Of a stretch of 31,321 nt of DNA, positions 25,377-31,321 are shown one piece after another (position 1 is the first letter of the stretch; each line of letters starts with the position of its first letter). The position numbers and the translations under genes are program-made. The notes beneath the pieces are model-generated. The model made no database searches. It saw only the letters and a list, made by a program, of their open reading frames with translations, and was not told the origin of the DNA. Source of the stretch: UBA817 sp049889215 (GTDB lineage: Bacteria; Margulisbacteria; Marinamargulisbacteria; UBA817); the NCBI GenBank assembly GCA_049889215.1, contig JBMHDV010000001.1, positions 1 through 31,321 of the forward strand, written 5' to 3'.

Positions 25377-26290
25377 GATGCTAAACTCGCAACGTCATCA
25401 AAGACATGCTCAGCTAAATAAGAGCTTCGTACCAATGGGCCTGAAAACACATATTTAATACCAGCCTCTTCAGCTAACGTTTTATACTTATCAAACTCTT
25501 CCGGTGTGTAATATTTTTTAACATCAGCTTGATCTTTGGTCGGCTTAAGGTATTGCCCCAAAGTTAAAATATCAACCCCACGATCAGCAACATCACGAAA
25601 TGTTTGCAATAACTCGTCATGGGTTTCCCCCAACCCAAGCATAATGCCAGTTTTTGTTAATGTTTTAGGGGACTTTTCTTTGATATAACTTAATACATCC
25701 AAGGATCGTCCGTACAATGATCCTTTTCGGATATCTCGATATAAGGATGGGACCGTTTCGATATTATGATTAATCACGTCAGGACGACCACCAATCACAA
25801 TATCCAAATCATCTGTCTTCCCCTGAAAATCAGGTATTAAAACTTCAACTTTTACTGATGGGTGATCTTTATGAATCGACGAGACAATGGTTGCATAATG
25901 CCAAGCACCACCATCAGGTAAATCATCCCGATTGGGCGATGTTAAAACAACAAACCGTAAGTTCAGCTTAGTAATGGCATGCAATATTTTTTGTAATTCA
26001 CTTAAGTCAGGTGGCATTGGCCGACCATGACGAACCGAACAAAATGCACAATTACGGGTACAAACAGTCCCTAAAATCATAAACGTCAAAACACCCTTCG
26101 AAAAACATTCTCCGCGATTGGGGCAGCGGGCTTCTTGGCAAATTGAGTTAGGAACTTCCTTCTCCAACCATTGGGACAACTTTTTCGTTGCCTTTGCTTT
26201 GGTTTTATTTTGCTTTAACCACTGCGGTAATCGCATTGGCTTTTTTGATTCAGCATCTATTTTGGAGGTATTTTCTTTCACAACGTCCAT
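25373..26290 (-). CDS. lipA: Lipoyl synthase
   Basis: A radical SAM enzyme that inserts two sulfurs into octanoyl groups on lipoyl domains of 2-oxoacid dehydrogenases. Numbered from ATG 26290 (305 residues), the auxiliary cluster ligands are C51, C56 and C62 (CX4CX5C) and the radical SAM cluster is C77, C81 and C84 in CTRNCAFC. The C-terminal GPLVRSSY supplies the Ser ligand of the auxiliary cluster. The frame extends 41 codons further upstream but that part is unlike LipA. A good promoter lies exactly before ATG 26290. It heads the lipA-plsY-gpsA operon; no lipB is in view. Confidence 0.96.
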   Translation of the reverse strand: MDVVKENTSKIDAESKKPMRLPQWLKQNKTKAKATKKLSQWLEKEVPNSICQEARCPNRGECFSKGVLTFMILGTVCTRNCAFCSVRHGRPMPPDLSELQKILHAITKLNLRFVVLTSPNRDDLPDGGAWHYATIVSSIHKDHPSVKVEVLIPDFQGKTDDLDIVIGGRPDVINHNIETVPSLYRDIRKGSLYGRSLDVLSYIKEKSPKTLTKTGIMLGLGETHDELLQTFRDVADRGVDILTLGQYLKPTKDQADVKKYYTPEEFDKYKTLAEEAGIKYVFSGPLVRSSYLAEHVFDDVASLAS

Positions 26291-26296
26291 GCTCAA

Positions 26297-26325
26297 ATTA
26301 TACCCGGTGAGCACCAATGCTTCAA
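26297..26325 (-). promoter_or_regulatory. Promoter of the lipA operon, predicted leaderless
   Basis: TTGAAG (26320-26325) and TATAAT (26297-26302) on the minus strand with a 17-base spacer. The -10 ends 7 bases from the A of ATG 26290, so the first transcribed base should be the start codon itself. No Shine-Dalgarno is present. This is the best promoter-like site in the window and also decides the lipA start. Confidence 0.65.
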
Positions 26326-26336
26326 GGCAACCGCTT

Positions 26337-26365
26337 TTGACATCAATTAAAAAAGATCCTACATT
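26337..26365 (+). promoter_or_regulatory. Promoter of the secreted-protein pair
   Basis: TTGACA (26337-26342) and TACATT (26360-26365) with a 17-base spacer, ending 11 bases before the ATG at 26377, so the leader would be about 5 bases. Its -35 box is 11 bases from the -35 of the divergent lipA promoter, so a regulator binding there could touch both. Confidence 0.6.
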
Positions 26366-26376
26366 AATCAGGTTCC

Positions 26377-26892
26377 ATGAAACTTTTATCATTTTTAATT
26401 TTATTATCGTCATTACAAATTATTGGGATTGAAGGATTATCTTTAAATAAACAACGCCAAGTCATTACAACCGAATTTAAAGGGTATAACATTTCTAGTT
26501 CAGAGCGAATTCATTTATATGGCGCTAAACGAAGAAAATTCATTAATCAAACCACCTACTGGGGTGAAGCCGGTTATGGAGCGTTGTTTGGAAAACGTTC
26601 TGGCTACCTTGAAGGTGGCGTGATTGTTGGAAAACTCGTCAATGGGCCATTGAATAATAGCCTGATTGACTTTCGTTTTTTTACAGGTGCAGGTGGCGGC
26701 GGATCAGCTCCACAAGGCGGGGGATTTATTATTCACCCAACCATAGGATTTGGACAACAAATCAACCAACAATTATTTTACATGATCGAACTTGGGTACA
26801 TGCATTTTGTTAATGGGGATATTTCTAGCCCAAGCGTTGCCATTTCCATCAATATGAACACTTGGAAACTGACTGAAAGGACAAAAAAATGA
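26377..26892 (+). CDS. Secreted glycine-rich beta-type protein, paralog 1
   Basis: A 171-residue protein with a signal peptide (MKLLSFLILLSSLQIIGIEG at 1-20). The mature part alternates polar and hydrophobic residues as in a small outer-membrane barrel. The central motif GAGGGGSAPQGGGF (104-117) is followed by FYMIELGYMHFVNG at 134-147 and a strand SPSVAISI. The same arrangement recurs in the next gene, whose start overlaps this stop by 4 bases. I do not recognise a named family and give no function. It ends in a charged tail rather than an aromatic residue, which is unusual for a barrel. Confidence 0.7.
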   Translation: MKLLSFLILLSSLQIIGIEGLSLNKQRQVITTEFKGYNISSSERIHLYGAKRRKFINQTTYWGEAGYGALFGKRSGYLEGGVIVGKLVNGPLNNSLIDFRFFTGAGGGGSAPQGGGFIIHPTIGFGQQINQQLFYMIELGYMHFVNGDISSPSVAISINMNTWKLTERTKK

Positions 26893-27410
26893 AGCATCAA
26901 CTGATCTTATTATTAATGTCGGCATCACTATTATTTGCTGAACCATTAACATCAACTGACTACAAAAATTTAAAGCAACGAAAAATAAAAGAACATATTT
27001 TATACGAAACTTACCTAGAAACAGATAAGGGATTGGCCTCTGTTTTTGGCTACCAGTTTGATACTTTTTTTAATGACAATCAGTGTTTTATATTGGCCAT
27101 TTCTGGTGCCGTTAATGGCGAACGTGGCGGGTATGGCTTTGCAGCATTTGGGCTGGGGCAGGAAGTTCCATTGAATACCCTTTTCACACTCAATATTCGC
27201 GGGCTTGTCGGATCTGGTGGCGGTGGGGGATTACCTGCTGGTGGTGGATTTATGTTAGAAGGTCATATAGGTATTGTTGCACATATAACGAACCATATTG
27301 GCATTGAACTAAATACCGGTTATTTGCATTTTCCAACAGGCACATTCGAAACCCCGATGGTTAACGTTGGTATTCAACTGGCTGAACGATCCGTTTATTT
27401 ACCTTGGTAA
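26889..27410 (+). CDS. Secreted glycine-rich beta-type protein, paralog 2
   Basis: A 173-residue protein with a signal peptide (HQLILLLMSASLLFAEP at about 3-19). The central motif GSGGGGGLPAGGGF (108-121) and the later IGIELNTGYLHFPTG (137-151) with an ETPMVNVGIQL strand match the preceding protein in order and spacing. The C-terminal residue is tryptophan, as expected for an outer-membrane barrel. The two proteins are clearly diverged tandem duplicates, co-translated through an ATGA overlap. The 73 bases from here to 27483 contain no gene and no clear terminator. Confidence 0.7.
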   Translation: MKHQLILLLMSASLLFAEPLTSTDYKNLKQRKIKEHILYETYLETDKGLASVFGYQFDTFFNDNQCFILAISGAVNGERGGYGFAAFGLGQEVPLNTLFTLNIRGLVGSGGGGGLPAGGGFMLEGHIGIVAHITNHIGIELNTGYLHFPTGTFETPMVNVGIQLAERSVYLPW

Positions 27411-27483
27411 ATTATGGACGCATAAAACAGATTTTCATCTTCCAAGCAAATACAAACATTGTCCCGGCTTCCATCAGATACGT

Positions 27484-28128
27484 TCATAAATTATTTATCC
27501 AATCAACAAGCTCATCTGAGTCGTTATTCACATCAGGCGTATCGCTCCTCTCACAATCACTCGGTACAAATAAATCATTGGGTGAATGGTTTCCAGCCCC
27601 AGAACTGCCATCAGGAGAAAAAAGATCAATGATCGCCGCATCGATATCAATTTTTTCTGACCATTGATTTTCAAATTGTTTTCTAATTTGATCAACAATG
27701 TAAATTGTTGGAATCGATGTACTATCTATATTCTTTGGGGGTGGTGAATTACAAATACGCACGGTTTTATTCCCGCTACCATTCAACACATAAAAACCTC
27801 GATCAACACTGTAAGACACCTTGCTTACACGAACTTGCCCACTAAAATTAACAAACAGTACATGGCGCCCTTTGAATTTTAAGGGACAGTCTTGTTGAAC
27901 CTGTATTTGCATCAATGAAACATCTTCATCGTTTAGCAATGATGTGGGAACCAGACGAGCTGGTGGTTGATGATATTCAATATTTTCATGTTGCTCAACC
28001 CACGCTTTTACATGAGCGTTACTACTTACTGATCGAATCGATTTTTTTGCAGGATCCAACAATTTTCTTTTTTTAGGTCTAGGTTTTTGCAATCCAATTT
28101 TTACCTTATTGGCCTTTCTTACTGACAA
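27484..28128 (-). CDS. Unrecognised protein with basic head and acidic tail
   Basis: A 214-residue protein with no signal peptide or membrane helix. The N-terminal 35 residues are strongly basic (KPRPKKRKLLDPAKKS). A middle beta-like region (about 90-125, HVLFVNFSGQVRVSKVSYSV) is followed by an acidic, Ser/Asp-rich tail ending DELVDWINNL. I assign no family. The start is TTG 28128, supported by GGGAGGG with an 8-base spacer that overlaps the stop codon of the preceding ORF, so it is coupled to that ORF. Confidence 0.6.
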   Translation of the reverse strand: MSVRKANKVKIGLQKPRPKKRKLLDPAKKSIRSVSSNAHVKAWVEQHENIEYHQPPARLVPTSLLNDEDVSLMQIQVQQDCPLKFKGRHVLFVNFSGQVRVSKVSYSVDRGFYVLNGSGNKTVRICNSPPPKNIDSTSIPTIYIVDQIRKQFENQWSEKIDIDAAIIDLFSPDGSSGAGNHSPNDLFVPSDCERSDTPDVNNDSDELVDWINNL

Positions 28129-28133
28129 TGGAA

Positions 28134-28406
28134 CTACCCTCCCTTATTGTTTACAGATACTGGTAAATTCTCCAGCATAAGAGACATTGCATGCGTTGAG
28201 TCTGTTTGCACTGAAACAGTCCGGCCCTCGATATTTAATAAAAAAAAGTAATCGGCTAAAGCTTGAGCTTGTGCAAACTCATTAATACTTCCAGGGGTGT
28301 GTTGAGAGGTCTCCAATTCACAGTGATGAGACGGTAAATTTTGACTCCGTCTAGCAGAACTTTCCCGAACCCGTTGGGAGCATAAACAACTTAAAACTCT
28401 TAACAT
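28134..28406 (-). CDS. Unrecognised small protein (90 residues)
   Basis: Begins MLRVLSCLCSQRVRESSARR and ends LPVSVNNKGG. It has no clear export signal: the N terminus is short, Cys-containing and basic. It is 9 bases after the lipoprotein gene and 5 bases before the next gene, so it is probably in the same transcript. The only upstream GGAG is 12 bases from the ATG, which is distant. I give no function; the position between two genes with good signals is the main support. Confidence 0.45.
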   Translation of the reverse strand: MLRVLSCLCSQRVRESSARRSQNLPSHHCELETSQHTPGSINEFAQAQALADYFFLLNIEGRTVSVQTDSTHAMSLMLENLPVSVNNKGG

Positions 28407-28415
28407 AATACGATG

Positions 28416-29183
28416 TTACTCCTTATCTTTAGGGTTTGGAAGATAGGCCACCCAATCGTTTAACCAGTCGGTTAAACCAAGACGAAATAACTTTGGGGAT
28501 ACACCACCATCGTAACTTAAATCCCGATCATCAACCTCAATTTGATCAGATGCCGAACCCACTTGTCGAACCTCGTTATACACAACATTCGCGAAGCGAT
28601 CCACTACTGTAAATTTGACATATGTACGAAACCAACTGGTTTTATGACCATCTTTTAATTGTTTTGCAAAGGAAGGAAGTGTATTTTCAAATGGGTCCTT
28701 ATATTCATCCCAAAGCATTTTATTGTCTAATAAAATGCCAAAATAAATACGAATATCAACCACTGCATCAACATTTAGTCGCTCAGCCAATCCAGCCATA
28801 AATATGTGATTATTAATATCAATAGCATCGTAAGGGTCTAATAAATATTCATAATAAATCTTGGATTGATTATCATAAAGCAACGATGTATTGACTAATT
28901 TTAGTGGACGAACAAACGAGATATCTGTAGATTCAAGCGTACGAGACATGATATCCGTTAAAAATTCATTTAAAAGTAATTCATGAACCTTGACCTGGTT
29001 AGCCCCCCCTTTAAACTGACTGTAAACAACATCTGAGATTGCATTTGTTTGATCATCGATCACATAAACTGAAGGATCGTATTGAACGGCAACAATCGCA
29101 ACCTTGGGTGATTGTAGCAACCGCTCCACAGGCTTGCTACATGAAGTAAGCAATAGCATAACAAGAAACAACAACCAACGCAT
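28416..29183 (-). CDS. Predicted lipoprotein of unknown function
   Basis: Numbered from ATG 29183, a compact signal peptide MRWLLFLVMLLLTSC places a lipobox Cys at 15, so the protein should be lipidated. Earlier in-frame starts exist (GTG 29207; ATG 29201, which has GGAG 5 bases before it). The mature part (about 240 residues) has alternating strands and helices such as LNVDAVVDIRIYFGILL and VKFTVVDRFANVVYNEV, reminiscent of bacterial lipoproteins with a periplasmic alpha/beta fold, but I cannot name the family. A TATACT box ends 9 bases before ATG 29183. It appears to head the three-gene unit running to 27484. Confidence 0.65.
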   Translation of the reverse strand: MRWLLFLVMLLLTSCSKPVERLLQSPKVAIVAVQYDPSVYVIDDQTNAISDVVYSQFKGGANQVKVHELLLNEFLTDIMSRTLESTDISFVRPLKLVNTSLLYDNQSKIYYEYLLDPYDAIDINNHIFMAGLAERLNVDAVVDIRIYFGILLDNKMLWDEYKDPFENTLPSFAKQLKDGHKTSWFRTYVKFTVVDRFANVVYNEVRQVGSASDQIEVDDRDLSYDGGVSPKLFRLGLTDWLNDWVAYLPNPKDKE

Positions 29184-29270
29184 GATGTTGTAGTATACCA
29201 TAGGCACTCCAAATGGTCTGGGTTATTCTGAGGTTATCGAAGTTAAATACCCAAGCAAGGAGTTAGAGCC

Positions 29271-29294
29271 CATGATGGTTGTTAATTTTGAGTA
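29271..29294 (+). other. Tiny ORF with a good ribosome-binding site
   Basis: ATG ATG followed by six codons and a TAA (MMVVNFE), with AAGGAG 9 bases upstream. It lies in the 113-base gap between the lipoprotein gene start and the 3' end of the oxygenase-like gene, both on the other strand. It may be a relic of a lost gene or coincidence. Nothing else in the gap can be supported. Confidence 0.2.
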
Positions 29295-29320
29295 AGCAAA
29301 CAAAATTCTAACGATACCAG

Positions 29321-29848
29321 CTAAATCGTCCGATCATGAAAAAATATTGCACAAATAATGGAGAACATCGGTAATGTTGATTGACCTGGGGACCGTTTAA
29401 CACCGTGCAACCCATTAAACGCCACACAGTCCCCTTCAGAAAGCGCCAGGGTCTGCGACTGATGATTTTCACCAACCAACTTAAATCGATAATGGACATT
29501 GGTTAATGTTAATGGCATCAGCATTGTTAACGGCACACCATCCTCATGAACGTTTTCAACCACAGGGGCTGGCGATAAACCATCATGCTGCAACAAATAA
29601 CAACTCAGTTGTTTTAGACCAGTCACACCACTTTGCTCAACCTCAGCCCCCACCCATTGGCGTACATTTGGAGGCAACTCGATCGGATCGGACCCCATGA
29701 TCTTTGAATATTGAATTTGACTCCGATTGATTGACACAAATGGTGATGGAGTGGCCGTTACTGCCCGTTGCCAAGCCACTGGTTGAAACGATTCATAAAT
29801 CTTCTTCCTTATTGGCATGGGGCACCGTGACAAACGCAATAAACTCAT
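29321..29848 (-). CDS. Possible 2-oxoglutarate/Fe(II)-dependent oxygenase
   Basis: A 175-residue soluble protein. The second half reads like the double-stranded beta-helix core of 2OG/Fe(II) oxygenases: VENVHEDGVPLTMLMPLTL at 97-115 supplies H101-x-D103, then LALSEGDCVAFNGLHGVKR at 134-152 supplies a Gly-Asp turn, the distal H148 and R152 as a candidate 2OG-carboxylate ligand. Spacing between the HxD and the distal His (about 45 residues) suits compact members such as AlkB-like proteins. The assignment rests on motif order only. It follows gpmI by 28 bases and has no Shine-Dalgarno. Confidence 0.6.
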   Translation of the reverse strand: MSLLRLSRCPMPIRKKIYESFQPVAWQRAVTATPSPFVSINRSQIQYSKIMGSDPIELPPNVRQWVGAEVEQSGVTGLKQLSCYLLQHDGLSPAPVVENVHEDGVPLTMLMPLTLTNVHYRFKLVGENHQSQTLALSEGDCVAFNGLHGVKRSPGQSTLPMFSIICAIFFHDRTI

Positions 29849-29876
29849 AATTAATAAATTTAATTAAAAAAAAGAA

Positions 29877-31321
29877 TTAAGGCAACTGAATTAACGATGG
29901 ATCATAATGGTCTGGCGCAATAAAGCCCAACAGGTTGCATAAGGTCGCTGCAACATTGGCCAACCCAGGGGTGTCCAAGTCTGCCAACGTGTAGCTAGCC
30001 GCATCATCCACAATAACAAATGGCACCGGATTGAGCGTATGCGCTGTTTTGGTCATATCATCAGCATTGCCATGATCCGCCAACACCACCAAAATACCAT
30101 CGGCAGCTTTAACCGACGCTGCCAATTGCTTGATGCTCGCATCCACGGCTTCCATCGACGCAATCACCGCTGCCAGGTCACCGGTATGCCCCACCATATC
30201 ACCGTTGGGGTAATTGATCCGAATAAAATCATAATCATTCATGACCTCACAAACGTGATCGGTAATGGCTTGCGCCTTCATGGCCGGCCGTTCGTTAAAA
30301 GGCACGGTATCCGATGGAATTTCCACATAATCTTCCAGCGACTCATTCACCTTACCTGATTTATTGCCGTTCCAAAAAAAGGTCACGTGCCCATACTTTT
30401 GGGTCTCAGAAATGGCCAATGTTTTGATGCCATTCGCACACATGTACTCTGCCACAGAACCTTCAATTTGAGGCGGTGAGACCAAATAATGGTTGGGGAT
30501 ATTTAAATCACCATCATATTGCATCATGCCGGCATACAACACATCTGGGCGTCGAACACGGTCAAAATGGACAAAGTCATCATTATCAAAGGCTTGGGAT
30601 AATTCAATAGCACGGTCCCCACGAAAATTAAACAATACCACAGAATCACCATCGTTGATTGGGCCCATGGGCTGATCGCCATCTTCAATAACAAATGGTG
30701 GAATGTATTGATCAATCAAGTCTGGATCTTGATACGCACTGGCAATAGCATCTTTGGCCGATGCAAACCGCTGACCTTTACCCAACACATGGGTCTGCCA
30801 ACCGCGTTCCACCATGTCCCACTCCGCACCATAACGGTCCATGGTAATGAGCATCCGACCACCGCCAGACGCAATTTGATAATCACGTTGTGAGGACTGA
30901 TTAATTTGACTCAGCCAGTCTTCCAACTCATCCACATACCCCATAGCGGATCGTGCCGGAACATCGCGGCCATCCAACAAAATATGCAAACGCACTCGCT
31001 GCACATGGTCTTTGGATAATTCATCCAACATCGCTTTTAAATGATTTTTATGGGCATGCACGTTCCCATCCGATAACAACCCAATCAAATGGAACGTCGA
31101 TTGATTGGTAATTACCCGACCCGTTAATTGGTGCCATAAATCTGTTTTAAATAACTGCTTGGATTCAACAGCTTGATTAACCAAACTGGCCCCTTGCGAA
31201 AACACACGTCCAGCACCCAAGGCATTGTGCCCCACTTCAGAATTTCCCATATCCTCATCGGTGGGCATCCCAACCGCTGTACCATGCGCCTTTAAGGTCC
31301 GAAACAAGGGCCCCTTAAACA
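29877..31321 (-). CDS. gpmI: Cofactor-independent phosphoglycerate mutase, 5' end outside window
   Basis: Interconverts 3- and 2-phosphoglycerate with two metal ions and a phosphoserine intermediate. The frame is open to the window edge (in-frame KGPLFRTLKAHG), so roughly the first 50-60 residues are missing. MGNSEVGHNALGAGR carries the catalytic Ser, and later come GGRMLITMDRYGAEWDMVER, INYPNGDMVGHTG and VVLADHGNADDM with metal ligands. Wording such as GHNALGAGRVFSQGA and RGWQTHVLG follows the plant/kinetoplastid-type enzyme rather than the usual bacterial form (LNIGAGR). Base composition is richer in G+C than most of the window. Confidence 0.93.
   Translation of the reverse strand, partial: FKGPLFRTLKAHGTAVGMPTDEDMGNSEVGHNALGAGRVFSQGASLVNQAVESKQLFKTDLWHQLTGRVITNQSTFHLIGLLSDGNVHAHKNHLKAMLDELSKDHVQRVRLHILLDGRDVPARSAMGYVDELEDWLSQINQSSQRDYQIASGGGRMLITMDRYGAEWDMVERGWQTHVLGKGQRFASAKDAIASAYQDPDLIDQYIPPFVIEDGDQPMGPINDGDSVVLFNFRGDRAIELSQAFDNDDFVHFDRVRRPDVLYAGMMQYDGDLNIPNHYLVSPPQIEGSVAEYMCANGIKTLAISETQKYGHVTFFWNGNKSGKVNESLEDYVEIPSDTVPFNERPAMKAQAITDHVCEVMNDYDFIRINYPNGDMVGHTGDLAAVIASMEAVDASIKQLAASVKAADGILVVLADHGNADDMTKTAHTLNPVPFVIVDDAASYTLADLDTPGLANVAATLCNLLGFIAPDHYDPSLIQLP

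Noticed and set aside
25373..26413. 346-residue version of LipA
   Set aside because: The first 41 residues are unlike LipA and would be read from upstream of the good promoter that ends at ATG 26290.
26118..26432. 104-residue plus-strand ORF across the lipA start
   Set aside because: It runs through the lipA gene and both promoters and overlaps the start of the secreted-protein gene in another frame.
27404..27667. 87-residue plus-strand ORF
   Set aside because: It is antisense to the 3' end of the gene at 27484-28128, begins inside the stop region of the upstream gene and has no coding features.
29849..29876. T-run after gpmI as a terminator
   Set aside because: On the minus strand a T-run follows the stop codon, but the bases before it form a direct repeat rather than a hairpin.
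1..31321. tRNA, rRNA, CRISPR, insertion sequence or prophage
   Set aside because: Nearly all bases are covered by genes, gaps are under about 115 bases, and none shows cloverleaf, spaced repeats, terminal inverted repeats or transposase/phage motifs.

Overview
The window is a densely packed, low-GC bacterial chromosome segment of about 31 kb. Almost all of it is coding, and neighbouring genes often overlap by 4 to 14 bases. The organism is most likely Gram-negative: there is a lipoprotein with a lipobox, two small secreted proteins that look like outer-membrane barrels, and surface-polysaccharide functions (a Wzx-type flippase and a polyprenyl-phosphate sugar transferase). It makes isoprenoids by the MEP route (dxr), has the shikimate pathway, and has lipoyl synthase. 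I cannot assign a phylum. Several lineage-restricted proteins, including one candidate secreted cysteine hydrolase, would suit a host-associated or poorly sampled lineage, but that is inference. I saw no tRNA, rRNA, CRISPR array, insertion sequence or phage gene.

Layout. 14-1270 (+) is a polysaccharide flippase. 1272-2333 (-) is an unknown secreted protein. 2408-4118 (-) is dprA followed by a pgeF-like laccase-domain gene. 4197-5282 (+) is an orphan protein with a possible His...Gln-Cys hydrolase arrangement. 5279-9189 (-) is the operon pyrH-frr-uppS-cdsA-dxr, which joins UMP kinase and ribosome recycling to undecaprenyl-PP, CDP-diacylglycerol and MEP synthesis. 9289-10158 (+) is an ArsP/DUF318 permease, followed by a 44-codon ORF with a strong ribosome-binding site. 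10394-18650 (-) is a long operon, in transcription order: a D-threonine aldolase/D-serine dehydratase-like PLP enzyme, a small methyltransferase, recN, glmS, aroK, aroB, aroQ and a DUF89 metal phosphatase. 18674-20014 (+) is a Sad-type aldehyde dehydrogenase that diverges from it with only 23 bases between start codons.

20015-26290 (-) is a second long operon, in transcription order: lipA, plsY, gpsA, a sugar transferase, nadD, an NAD(P)-binding epimerase-like protein and a DUF2251-SseB fusion. 26377-27410 (+) holds two paralogous secreted glycine-rich proteins. 27484-29183 (-) is a lipoprotein gene followed by two unrecognised genes. 29321-31321 (-) is an independent phosphoglycerate mutase of the plant/kinetoplastid-like type, cut by the window edge, followed by a possible 2-oxoglutarate/Fe(II) oxygenase.

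The clearest regulatory pattern is that several genes heading transcription units have a -10 hexamer placed so that transcription should begin at or within 1-2 bases of the start codon (lipA, pyrH, the PLP-enzyme gene and, less surely, others). Some internal genes and dprA instead have strong Shine-Dalgarno sites. Other notable points are a sugar transferase whose first membrane helix is encoded upstream of any standard start codon, and the candidate cysteine hydrolase at 4197.
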